This document shows, one piece after another, positions 1 to 12,100 of a stretch of DNA of 32,849 nucleotides. The notes beneath the pieces are model-generated. The model did no database searches, was not told where the DNA came from, and saw nothing but the letters and a program-made list of their open reading frames with translations. This DNA is from JASGCP01 sp965263285 (GTDB lineage: Bacteria; Bacteroidota; Bacteroidia; Chitinophagales; Chitinophagaceae), in contig CBDHHD010000015.1 of the NCBI GenBank assembly GCA_965263285.1, positions 1 to 32,849 on the forward strand. Direction: 5' to 3'. Numbering within the stretch: position 1 is the stretch's first letter; the number at the start of each line of letters is the position of its first letter. The translations under genes were made by a program, and so were the position numbers.

Positions 1-66
1 TTAAGGCACGGAGATTTAAAAGTTTTGAAAGATTTAGGATTAATATTTTGTTCTATTTCGGTAAAC

Positions 67-84
67 TTAACCCAACTTGGTAAA
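67..84 (+). repeat. Left terminal inverted repeat of the IS
   Basis: TTAACCCAACTTGGTAAA is the exact reverse complement of 2276-2293. The match stops in both directions immediately beyond these 18 bases, as expected for IS termini. Confidence 0.75.
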
Positions 85-136
85 TGGCATTGCGTAAGTA
101 ATTGATAGTAAAAAATTTACGAACTATTGACTCGTT

Positions 137-150
137 TTTTAGGGACTACA
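137..150 (+). repeat. 14-bp direct repeat, copy 1, over the transposase stop codon
   Basis: TTTTAGGGACTACA occurs here and again at 2169-2182 in the same orientation. Both copies are followed two bases later by TTCG. This copy contains the transposase stop codon (139-141, minus strand). Exact recurrence on both sides of the gene is unlikely by chance, but the role is unknown. Confidence 0.6.
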
Positions 151-2100
151 TCTTCGTCTTGTGTAATAGTGGGCAGGTTTGTATTTGGTGGCGGAATAGA
201 TGGCTTGTGCCTCTGCTATTGGTCTTGTACATTGCCGAATAATGACTGTTTTTTTATTTGCATTTTGTGCGACAGAAGTGATGATTTTTTGTGTATTCAT
301 TATTCTGACAATGTTTTTCCAATCGTGTTGGATACCATGTTGTTTAAGTTTATATCTAATAGTAGATACAATGGTGTACGCCAATACACCTAAAAATAAA
401 TGAGCTTTGCAACTGTTATCGTGAATATGGTAAACAGGTCGTAAAGACAAATCTGTTTTAAGAATGCGAAAGGAAGACTCAACCTCTCTAATCGTATTAT
501 AAATATCCCACATCCCTTCTTCTTTAATTAATTCAACGGGAGGAATAGATGTTCTTAAAAAATAAATACCCTCTGTTTTTGTATGCTCTTTTCTTTTCCA
601 GGTTATTCTTTTTACCGTGTCGCTTTTTCTTTTCTGTTTTTTTCTTTTCGTTGCTTTTTGTGTAGTATTACCTTCCTCTGTATTCTCATCCTCTTTATTA
701 CTTTCATTTTCTTTGTTTTCTTCTACTGAAACCTCGTATTCACTGTATACTTGTTTGTTCCTTTCCCGTATGCGTCCTAAACGAATCAAAATCTTTTTTA
801 TATCTTTGGTTGTCTTAGGTTTTTCCAATGAACTTACCAAAGCATTTAATTCTTTTTCTAATCGAGTACAATACTGTTTAAACATGGCATCTTCTTTCTT
901 TTCTTTTTCCTCACTGTGTACTTTCAAATAAGTATCAGCATCATTATCAACATAAGCAAATGAAAGCTCTATTTTATTACCCCTGTTATCTGTTACCCAT
1001 TTCTTTTCTTTATTATTTGTCGTATAATTTTTTAACAAATAACGGTTTACACACAAATAATCATATCCTTTGTTTCTTACGAGTGTCAAATTTTCTTGTG
1101 TGGCAAATGCTGCGTCCATCACAACAATTGGCTTTTTAACCGCAGGTGCAATAAATGAAGACAAAGATTCTAAAGTGGCTTCTAATGTATTACACTCCGC
1201 AATATTGCCTTCATAAATTTGAGAGTACTTTAAAAAACCTTCCGCATTTACCACTAATGCTAAAGTAGCCAGTTTGCAATCTCTTCTTTTTTCTTTACTT
1301 CTCCCAAACTGTGCCAGGCTACTGCCTTCCTTTCTGCCCTCAAAATAACTATTCGTCAAATCATATAAAATAATTTTGTCCTGTAAGCTAAACAGGTGAT
1401 TTGTTCTCAGAGATAAATGCTGCTCCAATTCAGATTTTATTTTGAATAATTTAAGGGCGTTATCATAAAGATGGTGACGGGTTATTTTATTAGGCAAGTG
1501 AGTAAACAATTCCTTTGCACCACTGTTAATTGACAGCCAGCTTTCCATTTTATGTTCAGAATAGGGAAAAGCAGCCTTTGCAATAAGATGCAGCAAGGCT
1601 ATATCAATCTGTTTGTCAGTCCATCCTAATTCAGTTAATTTTTTAGATACCTGAAGCTCATCTAAAGCTTGTCTGCAAAGCCATTCTATCCCTATCTCTT
1701 TGGCTTGCTCATGCTCTAATGAAGCGCTGTCTATTAAAGTATCAACACCCTCATTTATGTCTGCACTTGTATGGATATTTGTTTTGCTATCCCTCTCTTC
1801 CTCTCTTTTTTGCTTTTGTTTTAATTGATGTGATCTAACCTTCTCTGCCATATCAAAAGCCATCTTCTCAATAACCGGATCAATAAAGTCAGGAAATAAT
1901 GTATCTTGTTGCTGTAATAGACTTTCAATACATTTCACCAGTTGCTTTCTTGCCTGATCGGTTGTTAATTGCTCTAATTTACCTAGTGAACAAAGCGTCT
2001 CGTGTTGAATCTTATTCCCTGCTCGATAGCTACTTACTAATTTGTAGTAAATAACCGTATTGCCGAATTTATCCTTAATCTTTTGTTCTTTTAAATACAT
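139..2100 (-). CDS. IS1634-like DDE transposase
   Basis: This is the transposase of the element, a DNA-binding DDE recombinase of the IS4/IS1634 type. The ATG at 2098-2100 (MYLKEQ) gives 653 residues. The longer frame to 2121 would need a TTG start, and the N-terminus from MYLKEQ resembles the family better. Likely catalytic residues are D247 in YDLTNSYFEG, D329 in VVMDAAFA and E541 in REVESSFRILK, the last matching the family's Y-R-E-K signature. Between D329 and E541 lies a coiled-coil-like, Lys/Glu-rich stretch (roughly residues 410-505, with KRKKQKRK) that looks like an insertion. The frame is intact, so the enzyme may be active. It sits alone inside its inverted repeats. IS1634 rather than another IS4-like family is inferred from the motifs alone. 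Confidence 0.88.
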   Translation of the reverse strand: MYLKEQKIKDKFGNTVIYYKLVSSYRAGNKIQHETLCSLGKLEQLTTDQARKQLVKCIESLLQQQDTLFPDFIDPVIEKMAFDMAEKVRSHQLKQKQKREEERDSKTNIHTSADINEGVDTLIDSASLEHEQAKEIGIEWLCRQALDELQVSKKLTELGWTDKQIDIALLHLIAKAAFPYSEHKMESWLSINSGAKELFTHLPNKITRHHLYDNALKLFKIKSELEQHLSLRTNHLFSLQDKIILYDLTNSYFEGRKEGSSLAQFGRSKEKRRDCKLATLALVVNAEGFLKYSQIYEGNIAECNTLEATLESLSSFIAPAVKKPIVVMDAAFATQENLTLVRNKGYDYLCVNRYLLKNYTTNNKEKKWVTDNRGNKIELSFAYVDNDADTYLKVHSEEKEKKEDAMFKQYCTRLEKELNALVSSLEKPKTTKDIKKILIRLGRIRERNKQVYSEYEVSVEENKENESNKEDENTEEGNTTQKATKRKKQKRKSDTVKRITWKRKEHTKTEGIYFLRTSIPPVELIKEEGMWDIYNTIREVESSFRILKTDLSLRPVYHIHDNSCKAHLFLGVLAYTIVSTIRYKLKQHGIQHDWKNIVRIMNTQKIITSVAQNANKKTVIIRQCTRPIAEAQAIYSATKYKPAHYYTRRRCSP

Positions 2101-2104
2101 AGTG

Positions 2105-2124
2105 CAAAAATAAAGGCTCAAAAT
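2105..2124 (-). promoter_or_regulatory. Possible Bacteroidota-type promoter of the transposase
   Basis: On the minus strand TATTTTTG (2105-2112) fits the TAnnTTTG -7 box of Bacteroidota. A TTG triplet lies about 20 bases upstream, near the expected -33 position. The box ends only four bases before the ATG, which would imply a leaderless or nearly leaderless transcript. An AT-only 8-bp inverted repeat with a 2-base centre (2134-2151) lies just upstream. In DNA this AT-rich such matches arise easily. Confidence 0.25.
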
Positions 2125-2168
2125 GAGAAAAACAATATTTTTTAAAATATTAACAAAAGATTAATTTA

Positions 2169-2182
2169 TTTTAGGGACTACA
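2169..2182 (+). repeat. 14-bp direct repeat, copy 2, upstream of the transposase
   Basis: Second copy of TTTTAGGGACTACA, about 70 bp upstream of the transposase ATG. It could be a subterminal binding site or a remnant of an older duplication. Confidence 0.6.
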
Positions 2183-2275
2183 AATTCGGTTTTTCGCACT
2201 TTTTTTTCAAAATCAATACTTTATAAAATTGACACCCCCTAAAAAACAGCCGTTTTTCCTGCTTTTTTCTATTTT

Positions 2276-2293
2276 TTTACCAAGTTGGGTTAA
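2276..2293 (-). repeat. Right terminal inverted repeat of the IS
   Basis: TTTACCAAGTTGGGTTAA pairs perfectly with 67-84. It lies 80 bp from the NRPS stop codon at 2373. Confidence 0.75.
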
Positions 2294-2372
2294 ATTGGTC
2301 CCATAAAAAAATCGTTATACCAACAATTTTACTAATCTCAACAAGCAATCAAATACATTTTATGTCTGCAAT
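2294..2372. other. Short spacer between the IS and the NRPS stop codon
   Basis: AT-rich, without an open frame. The only pairing seen is a 5-bp TTGGT/ACCAA match with a long loop (2295-2299 and 2320-2324), too weak to call a terminator. The NRPS transcript may run into the IS, which reads in the same direction. Confidence 0.5.
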
Positions 2373-3129
2373 TTACAATTCTTTATTTGCATCTTTTAAC
2401 AATGTTCTTTGATTAATAACATCTATTATTTCATCATCTTTTTTAATGATATCTTGATGACTAACTTGCATTTCTATTACTTCAATGTTTTCTATAGGAA
2501 CATATTTATCTACATTATTATAAGGCAATGATAATTTGTATTGAAAAAAATCGGCAATTTCATTTTTATCAGATAGCATCGCTTTAAATAAAATACAACG
2601 ACTATATATTAGCTTGCCAGTTAATGCATCATTTTGAAGTTTTTCTTCAATAGATCTATTAGCTATTACTCTTTGTTTATAATATTCATCTACATTCAAA
2701 TTGCCTAACAATTCATTTAATGGTTGTTCTCGCAAATTCAGTTCTTCTTTATTTAAAATCTTTATTAGCGTTTCATCCATTACAATAGTGTCTAATAGAT
2801 AAACAACAATATCTTTAATGCCTTGTTGTTCTAAATGATAAGCCATTTCTAATGCTATCTTTCCTCCTAATGACCAGCCTAATAAAATACAAGGTTCTAT
2901 TGTTGTGTTATTTTTAATTTCATGTAGATAATACTTTGCTAATAGACTTATCTCACTCATCTTATTATCTGAAAATAAATTATAATTACCAATGCCATAA
3001 CATCTATAAGATTCTTGTAATCTATACGCCATATTATAATACACCTCTGCACCTCCTCCTCCAGGATGTACCATATAAATTATTTGTTTAGCAACACTAT
3101 TGTTTAGCATTAAAATTAAGTCAAATGAA
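2373..3129 (-). other. Terminal type I thioesterase domain (TE)
   Basis: An alpha/beta hydrolase domain ends the synthetase. It begins IIYMVHPGGGG and has the nucleophile elbow GWSLGG (2862-2879; Ser 6993 of the 3' frame), Asp 7020 in YLLD and His 7131 in SHQD. The 27-residue Ser-Asp spacing equals that of the surfactin synthetase TE. It should release the finished chain as a free acid or a macrocycle. The side-chain hydroxyls of Ser or D-Thr, or an amine of X1/X2 if basic, are possible ring-closing nucleophiles. That choice cannot be read from sequence. Confidence 0.88.
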
Positions 3130-6100
3130 GTTTTTTTATAATTTACTTGAACTGCTAATTCTCTAATAGTAGTATATTTAAAAATATCTACTACACTTAA
3201 AAATGTACCAAATTCCCTATTTAAAATACTTGCCAATCTAATCGACAAAATACTATTACCTCCAAGTCTAAAAAAGCTATTATTTACACTTATGGTATTA
3301 GGCTCAAGCGATAATAATATAGCAAAAATCTGTAATATTCGTAATTCTAATTTATTAGCTGGAGCTTCTATATTGTCTCCTACAAAATTAACTTCCATGT
3401 TCAACAATACTTTTCTATCCAATTTGCCATTCACTGTTAAAGGTATTTGCTCTATTTGAACCAATCCTGTAGGTACCATATATTCGGGCAATTGCTTAGA
3501 GAGATAACTTCTCAATTCTTCAATATCTACCTGCTTCTTAGCCACAAAATATCCCACTAAATATTTATTATCTCCTTTCTCATTAACCAATACTACAGCT
3601 TGCTCAATAACTTGTTCATCCTTTAATCCTTCAATCCTAGTCTGAAATCCTTGAATCCTATTCTCTATCTCTCCTAATTCAACTCTATAGCCCCTTATCT
3701 TCACTTGAAAATCATTTCTCCCTATATATTCAATATTGCCATCGGGGAGAATTCGCACTAAATCTCCTGTCTTGTAGAGTTTGCTATTTCTATCTTTCTT
3801 TTTATCTTCTTCTGTTTGAAAAGGATTCTTAATAAATCTTTCTGCAGTTAATTCAGGTCTATTCAAGTACCCTCTTGCTAGGCCATCACCTCCAATATAC
3901 AATTCGCCAATAGATCCTATGGGTAATAATTGTAAATTATTATTTAATATATATCCATTTATATTATGTGTAAACTTTCCCAAAGAAAAAAAATCTGGCA
4001 ATTTGTTTTTATCTACCAGCATTGACAAACAACCAATTGTGGCTTCTGTAGGCCCATAGTGATGAATAATTTCATAAGGCAATGACGACAATCTATTTCT
4101 TAATATAAGATTGGTACTTTCTCCACCAACAATTATTTTCCGTAAACAAATCCTCTCTTTACATGCATCATTTAATAGCTCATCAACTAATAATTCTAAA
4201 TAACTCGGCGTTACTTTTATTAATTCAATTTTGTTGTCAATTAAATAGTTTACATAAATAATTATATCTCGCTTTCTATCTTGCGAAGCAATAACGACTT
4301 TCTTTCCTTCCACAAGAGGAGTAAAAAGCACTTGTGCAAGTGCGTCAAAGAAATATTCTATAGATGTATCTATATTATTTACTCCTAAAAAATAATTATC
4401 TACTTTCATCCAAAAAAGATAATTCACTACATTTCTATGCTCTACCATTACTCCCTTAGGATTTCCCGTTGTACCTGAGGTATAGATAATATACGCTAAC
4501 GCATGAGAGTGAATGGTTAATGGTAAATGGTTAATGGTTAATGAATATAATTCTTTTAGAAATTGTTCATCTGTTACATTAACAATTGGAAACTGAACAT
4601 GTTCAATTTTCAATTTGCAATTTGCAATTAAACACTTAGGTTGAGTATCTTGTAGAACAAATAAAATTCTCTCTTCTGGATACTCAGGGGAGATAGGGCA
4701 ATAAGCAGCTCCACTCTTAAGCACTCCTAAGATGGCAATAATCATCCATTCACTGCGTTCTAATAACAAGCAAATAATATCATCTGCTTTAGTATTATAA
4801 TTATTATACAAATAGTGTGCTAACTGATTAGCTTTGTTATTTAATTCTTGATAAGTTAATTGCTTCTCTTCAAATACCACGGCTATATTATTCGGAGTTC
4901 TTTCTACTTGCTCTTCAAATAGCTGATGTATGGTTTTATCTTTAGGGTAGTCTTTTTCTGTTTTATTGTAATCATACACTAAATACTGATAGTCTTCATC
5001 CATCAATTTGAAAACCACCCTTTCTTCTTTACATAATTGATCTAATACACTATTATAGTATCTTACAAAATAAGATAAATATGCTTGATCAATATTGTTA
5101 CTGTGTCCACTAAAAACAAACCCATATCCACCACTATACTTATATACTTTGCATATAAAAAGAATACTTGTTATGTTTCCAAGCTCCTCATTTAAAAACT
5201 CATTTATATGAGCTATCTTTTCATTCCCTACAAAATTGCTAAAGTCATTATAACTATATGCTATATCAAACAAATCTCTGCCTCCTAATTGTTGCTTGAT
5301 TTCATTATAAGGATATTGCTTATGATTCACTATCTTTCTTACACTATCTCTTAATCTGCTTAATGCTGTACCTAATGCTTCCTTATCTCTTAGCTCATAC
5401 CTGAAAGGTAAAATCGTAACAAATAATCCTAATTGCCTGTCCCCTCCCTCTTTCTCTATACGATTATGTTTCTCCAACCCTATTGTAATATCTAGCTCAT
5501 TAAAAAATAACGACAACACAGTCATATAAGACAATAATAATAACTCTTCAACTGTACAGCTATACTTACTCGCTATAGCTTCTATCTGTCTTAAGCGTAA
5601 TCCTTCTATCTGTTGTCGTTCTGCTACTACACTTATTCCGTTGCTTTTACTAAAATTCCATTGAGGAGTCAACAATATACTTTCCGCTAAATATTCCTGC
5701 CAAAACAATCTTGTGTCTTCATTCTTTAATGCAGATAGTTCATTTCTTATAAATTCCCCATATAATAGTTTTGATTGCTCTTCTTCATATAACTTATCAT
5801 TATCATGCTGATACAGATCAGCTAATTCCCTTATAAATAAGTTTAAACTATACCCATCTAAAATGGCATGGTGAAAACTAAAAAATAACACAAAACCTTG
5901 TGCCTGTTCAATAATATAGAATCTATATAAACCAGCTATCTCTCTATTAAATGCTAATACTATCTCTTTCTTTCTAACCTCTTCAATACTATCGGTAACA
6001 AAAAATAACTTACCCTTTACCTCCACTCGCTTTTGCACTAGGGCATAGATATTACCATCTTCTAACATCCTATACCCCGTTCTTAAAATATCATGCCTAT

Positions 6101-9100
6101 TAATAATGGTCTGAAGACATCTCTCTATTTTTTCTCTATTGCATTTTCCCGAAAAATATTGTATCTGAAATGCAAGATAAGTACCATGTCCTAATTTCTC
6201 CTGTTCAAAAAACATGCCTAACTGTAACATCCCCGCTGGGTAACAATCCTCATAATCTTCTTTAGAAATAACAACACTACTATCTATTAATTGATACGGT
6301 ATATAATCCCCTTCTTGCTCTCTTTGCTTTAATGTTATACTATTTTTTATCAGGCCTCTAATGGTAGGATATTCAAATAAATCCTTAAAGGACAATCCAA
6401 AATTAAAGCGACTATTTATCTTGCTAATCAGCCGTATCGCTGTAATGCTATGACCACCTAAATTAAAAAAACTACCCTCAATACTTATCTTACCTTTATC
6501 TATATTCAATATCTCGCTCCATATTTCCACCATCTCTTGCTCCTCTTTAGTAACGGGGGCTATATACGATTGCCATTCTATTTCAGGGTCAGGCAAACGA
6601 GACTTATCTAACTTGCCATTTGCCGTCAAGGGCATACTATCTAAAAACACTATCTCCTGCAATGACATATAATCTGGTAATCCTACACTATCATTTATCA
6701 CCTTACTTAATTTCTCCACTGCCACTTTGCTTTCTCCCTTCGTCTTCTCCTCGTTTGCAATATATCCTATTACCATACTATACAATTCATTCTCTCCAAA
6801 CTCACTGCCTAAAGGACAACCGCCTATATCATATTGCAATAATTGCTGTTTTACCCTCTCAATCATTATACCCGAACCTATCCATTGAGAGACAAGGCAT
6901 GCCTTGTCTATACGAGAATCACATTCTACAACAATCATACCCTTGCCATTCTCTAATATCTTGGCTTGTTCTATTGCTCTGTCAAATACACTATACTTAT
7001 CTAAATCTATTAAACCCTCATATACATTCCCTCGCTTGCTCACATAGTACGCGGTCAATTCACTTGTCAATTGCTCTATTTGATTACCATCAACGCCTAA
7101 AACTATCTCCGCTAAAACCATTTTAGATTCATCCCTGTTTTCTTGCTTAATTTGAATATCAAAGGCAATACCCAATCTATTTAACTCGGTAGACAACAAC
7201 TCCAAAATATGTCCTAATTCTATCCATACTAATTTATCCGCAAAATCACCATATAAAGACTTGATAGCCGACCAATTCACTACCAACTCAATACTATCTT
7301 GATCATTATTGCTATGATCCTCTACTCTTTGAAGTGCATTATTAAGAGGATGGTAGTAATACACACCTTCCTCTATCCCTTTTATTCCTGATTCCGAAAC
7401 CCTTACATAACATTCTATTAGATATGCACTACCTACAGACGGATATAGATATTTTGGCAGTATCTTGTCTGATAAGGACTTGCCCTGTAATCTCGTTAAA
7501 ACCCTTGCTATCTTGTCTTTCGTTAGCAAAGAATCTCCTACATTTTTTGTTTTTACTTTAATCTGTTTGGCTTCTCTAATAATAGTATCTATCAATGAAG
7601 CTTCTACAACTCTATCTCCAAAATTCCTATAGCTCTTCGTTAATCTATATTCCTGTTCGGCAATACCATTGTCTTTAAAGATTATAGTATCTGTTAGATC
7701 CTTTCTTATTCCTCTTTGTTCTAACTTAAAGACTTCCTTATCAAAGTTTTCATCTGCTCCTTTAGTTATTAATTGCTCTCTAACCACAAAGCCTACCAAC
7801 ACTTCACTATTATTCTTTTTAAACAACTGCACTGCCGATTGTTTAACTCCCTCTAATTTATTTAATTTATTTTCAATCTCCTCTAATTCTACTCTGTACC
7901 CTCTTATCTTCACTTGAAAATCCTTTCTGCCTCTAAACTCTACCCATCCCTCTGCATGCAAAATACCCCTATCTCCTGTTTTATATATCTTCCCTAATTC
8001 ATGATGTTCTTTAAATTGTTTGTCTGTTTGCTCCTCATTATTCCAATATCCTTGCGCCACTCCCTTGCCTCCTATATAAATATCTCCCTCAACCCCAACA
8101 GGTGAATGAATCAATTCGTGATTTAAAATATAGATTTGCTGATTAGGCATGGGATACCCATAAGGAATGCTTTTCCAATCTGGATTTATATTCTTAATCT
8201 CATACCATATTGACCAAACACTCCCTTCCGTTGCTCCTCCTAAACTTATTACTTGTGTATCTTTAGATTGCCGTTTTATCTTATCAGGTAATTGCAAAGG
8301 CAACCAATCGCCACTTAACAGATATAATCTTATACTATCCAATCTCATTTCTCTCGCCCTTGCCTCATCTACCAATAACTCGGCTAATTGAGGCACTGTA
8401 TTCCATAAAGTAATTTTATGCTTTTCAATGAGCGCTAACCAATGCCGAGGATCTTGTCTCTCTTCATCATTCACAAAAACAATTCCCCCTCCCACTAATA
8501 ACAAACCAAAAATATCATAAACAGATAAATCAAAACTCAATTCAGACAATGCCAATACACTATCCTTTTCTGTAACTTTATATCTATTATTCACTGCTAT
8601 AAGGGTATTTATCATATTCTCATGGCTAATCGCCACTCCCTTAGGCTTACCCGTACTACCTGACGTATAGATAATATAAGCTATATCTGAAAGCAATACA
8701 ATCGGCAAATGAATATTTTTCTCCCACTCTTTTGTTAATAATTCCTCAATAATCAATAGCCTTATATTTGATAGTTGTAATTGTCTCTTATGCTCATATT
8801 CCTTTTTAGAAATCAATAACACCTTCGTGCCACTCTCCTCCATTATCTCAAGTATCCTACTCACAGACCAATGGATATTCAAAGGAATATAAGCTTGACC
8901 CGATTGCATAATACCAAGACTACTCACTACTTGCAACATTCCTTTCTCGGAAAGAATGGCAACAGTTGTTCTATCTTCACTTACAAGTATCGATGCTATT
9001 TTCTTAGATAAATCCCATATCTCCTTATGTGTATACATCCTATTTTGTTCGCTATCTATAACAGAAACCCTATCTCTCAAAGATAGATTTTGTATCACCT

Positions 9101-12100
9101 TTTCTTCATATTCCTGTAGCCAACTTCGTTCTATCTTAGAAGCTAACACCCTTCCTCTCTCTTCGTATTCAAATATGCAATTCCTATCAAAAACACTCAA
9201 TGGTGATATAACACATTTTTCTTTCCAATCATTTTTACTCAACCACTCAATCCATGCAATCATTTGACCATTCATTTGTCCTATTTGCTCCTTGCTAAAC
9301 AATTCCGAAACAAATAACCATTTACTTGAAAAACCTTCTTCAGTACCAATAGCTTGCAAGTCAATCCATGCTTGAGAGGTTTGACCCATACTATAGCGCT
9401 TTTCTATATACTCTCCAGGAAAATACTTCTCCTTATCTACTATATTATCGTTCCAGCCTGTAGTATTAAACACTCCCGTAAAAACAATAGGAGACACAAT
9501 CTTATGTATATCTGCGACATGGGCTCTTATCCAGTCTCTCTGAACATTTTGCCCCCCATACAATTGATGCTCTATATCGTCTAATAATCTCCTACTTGTT
9601 CTTTCTATTGTAGGAAACAATCCCCCTACATCTAAAAAATGAAAAAAATCTGTATTGGTAAAATCTCCCCACAGCTGATTCGCATCTTTATGCACATGGT
9701 ATCTATTAAACAATGTTATCGTTATTAAAAACTCAGCCACTCCACTGTAGTAGCCAATAACTTTACCAAACAAAGCAAGAATAACACCTGCAGGAGACAA
9801 TCTATAACTTTCTATCTTTCTACAAAATGACATCCAGGTACTCTTATCTACAAAAAGCGTATGCTCAGAAAAATGTGCTTTCTTAATCCAAGAAGTATCC
9901 TCTAAGCCTAATAAAGGTGGTTTACCCGGCATGTTGCTTAGCTTTTCTTCCCAATACCTTTTATCCCTCTCATACCATGAAGAATACCGCAATTGAGATA
10001 CAATATCTTGATAATCCTTAAACGATATAGCACTAAATGCAGGTTGATAGTCCTTATTCTTATACAACTGAATCAATATTGTCCAAAACGATTGCCTGCT
10101 TTGTGCATCTAAAATAATCAAATCCATACTATGATGCAAAACCACTATATCATTATATCTTACAGCTACAAAATGAAACAAAGGAAATTTACCAGCATCA
10201 TAGTCCTTACGAAACACACGATTGGCTATTTCTTCATTATGCACTTCTGTGTACCGTTCTGTTTCAAGGTTTATTTCTTCAATAGTATATACATCTATCT
10301 CTTCCATTCTTAGATACCTTTGTTTTAATATCTCCATAGAAAAAATAGTCCTCAATGCAGGTTGCCATACAATCAATTGATTCAAGGCTCTATTCAACTC
10401 TTTTATATCTATCTCCGAAAAACAAAATCTTATATAGATCGTATTACTAATGCCTCCTATTTCAAAATTATCTAAACGACCTAATAAATAGGCTTTTTGC
10501 AAATCCGTCATTTCAAACCAATCGTAGCGCTTTTCTTTATTAGGCTCTATTATTAATCTTCTTACATCTACTTCTGATCGAATATCTTTAAAATCAGACG
10601 GACTATATATTACAGTATTTCTCTTAAGTAAATGTTGAATCATATTTTTCAATTCCATTTCCCAAGCCTGTCCCCATAATCCCATCTTCTCTTTACTTAA
10701 GCGACCAGTCATCATAAATCTAAATTGACCATTTTCTACTACCGATCCTATTTGCAATCCGTTCTCTTGAACTGTTACGTTTTTACTATCTACCCAAATG
10801 CCTGTATCTGTTATTTTCAATGACCATGGTTGTTGGCGATCTTTCCCATCTATCACCCCTAAGTAATTAAAAACAACACAAGGCATATGACTATATCCCC
10901 AGCGAATACCATATCCTAAACCATTCCTTTCTATAGAATGAAGTCGCTCTTTAATACTTATGATGCTTTCAGAGATATCTTCTCCTACAGATAAACATAC
11001 AGGATGCATCGTAGTAAACCATCCCATTGTATTTCCTATTCTAATCTCTTCCTTCCATTCTTCGCGACCATGACTCTCTAAGGTAATAAACAGATCGCTT
11101 TTACCAAATACCTGTCTGAAAGACGCAGCTAAGCTATACAATAACAAATCATTAATTTCTGTATGATAGGGCTTATTCCCTTGATAAATGAGTTGCTCTG
11201 TCTCTTCTTTACTAAGGCTAACTGTTACAAAACAGTTATCTTCATTGTCTGACCATCTTGTAAATTCCTCATTTTGTTCTTGCCATTGTATTGTCCATTC
11301 CTTATATATGGCATCCCAAGAAGAATCTATCTGAGAGCTATACTCCAGTAAACTATTCACCCATTGTCGATAGCTCGTTTTCTTATCTCCCAAGCTCTTC
11401 CCCTGATATAACAAAAATAAATCATCATATAAAATCCGCCAACTCACCCCATCTATTATTAAATGATGAAAAATCATACCAATATATGCTTCCTTTTCTT
11501 CTTCATCTTCCATATAAAATATCTTATACAAGTTACCCTTCCATATATCCAATCCCTGATGCCCTTGATTATACCATATTCTCTTTTGAGATACCTTATC
11601 TTTATAATTGGTAAGATTATAAAAAACAACAGAAGTCATCAGTTTCGTTGAATCATAGTATTGAATAATATTCCCCGCCTCATCTTTCTTATACGACAAT
11701 CTAAAAGCATCGTGATAATCTACTAAGGCAGCTATAGCTTGAATTAAAACTTCCTTATTTAAAAGCTCTGTCTTAATCTCAAAGGCTTGATTAAAATAAT
11801 CAGGATTAGGATAATCTTTTTCAAAAAACCATTTTTGAATAGGGAGAAGTCCAACCTCACCCTCTAATCTACCTGTCTCTCTTACAACCTCTTTCTCTCT
11901 AAAATTAAAAGATATCTGCTCACTTAGTTGCGCTATAGTTCTATATTGAAAAATATCTTTCACTGATATGTCTACTCCCATATGAGCTCTTAATTGGCTA
12001 GACAATTGAATAGATCGTATGCTATCTCCTCCTACCCTAAAAAAATCATCTTCTACTCCTATGTTATTATTTCCTAATAATTTCTCCCAAATAGATAGCA

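Larger units (their letters stand above)
67..2293 (-). mobile_element. IS1634-like insertion sequence, about 2.2 kb
   Basis: A single transposase gene is bracketed by a perfect 18-bp inverted repeat (67-84 and 2276-2293), which I take as the element's ends. The length fits a 653-residue transposase plus short flanks. I found no convincing target-site duplication directly outside the repeats. A second 14-bp repeat in direct orientation lies inside the ends (137-150 and 2169-2182). A shorter 11-bp inverted match (134-144 and 2237-2247) also exists, so the exact termini are not certain. The element ends about 80 bp beyond the NRPS stop codon and does not interrupt that gene. Its transposase lies on the same strand as the NRPS. 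Confidence 0.75.
4437..11222 (-). repeat. Long cassette repeat, copy III (E-Cy-A(Cys)-Ox-PCP-C-A start)
   Basis: Full-length copy that aligns with copies I and II. Point differences are scattered, with some clustered in the oxidase motif. The same arrangement of shared and variable blocks recurs in all copies. Confidence 0.88.

Noticed and set aside
1..105. A plus-strand frame open from the left edge to a stop near 103-105
   Set aside because: About 34 codons, crossing the IS left end, with no recognised motif. Chance is a sufficient explanation; it could at most be the tail of a gene disrupted by the IS.
2294..2372. Rho-independent terminator after the NRPS
   Set aside because: Only a 5-bp imperfect pairing with a long loop and no proper T tract on the coding strand.
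4509..4629. Heptamer repeats as a possible CRISPR or regulatory array
   Set aside because: Units are 7-8 bases with no spacers, and they are translated within adenylation domains.
6620..7126. A 168-codon plus-strand open frame, repeated almost identically at 21761-22267
   Set aside because: It lies antisense to the oxidase and A10 coding region in both places. Its conservation follows from duplication of the NRPS DNA, and its composition (many Ser, Leu, Tyr, Pro) is typical of an antisense shadow.
8956..9584. Other plus-strand open frames that recur in matching cassette copies, also near 30583-31211
   Set aside because: All are opposite intact NRPS domains, with no start context and no recognisable domain.
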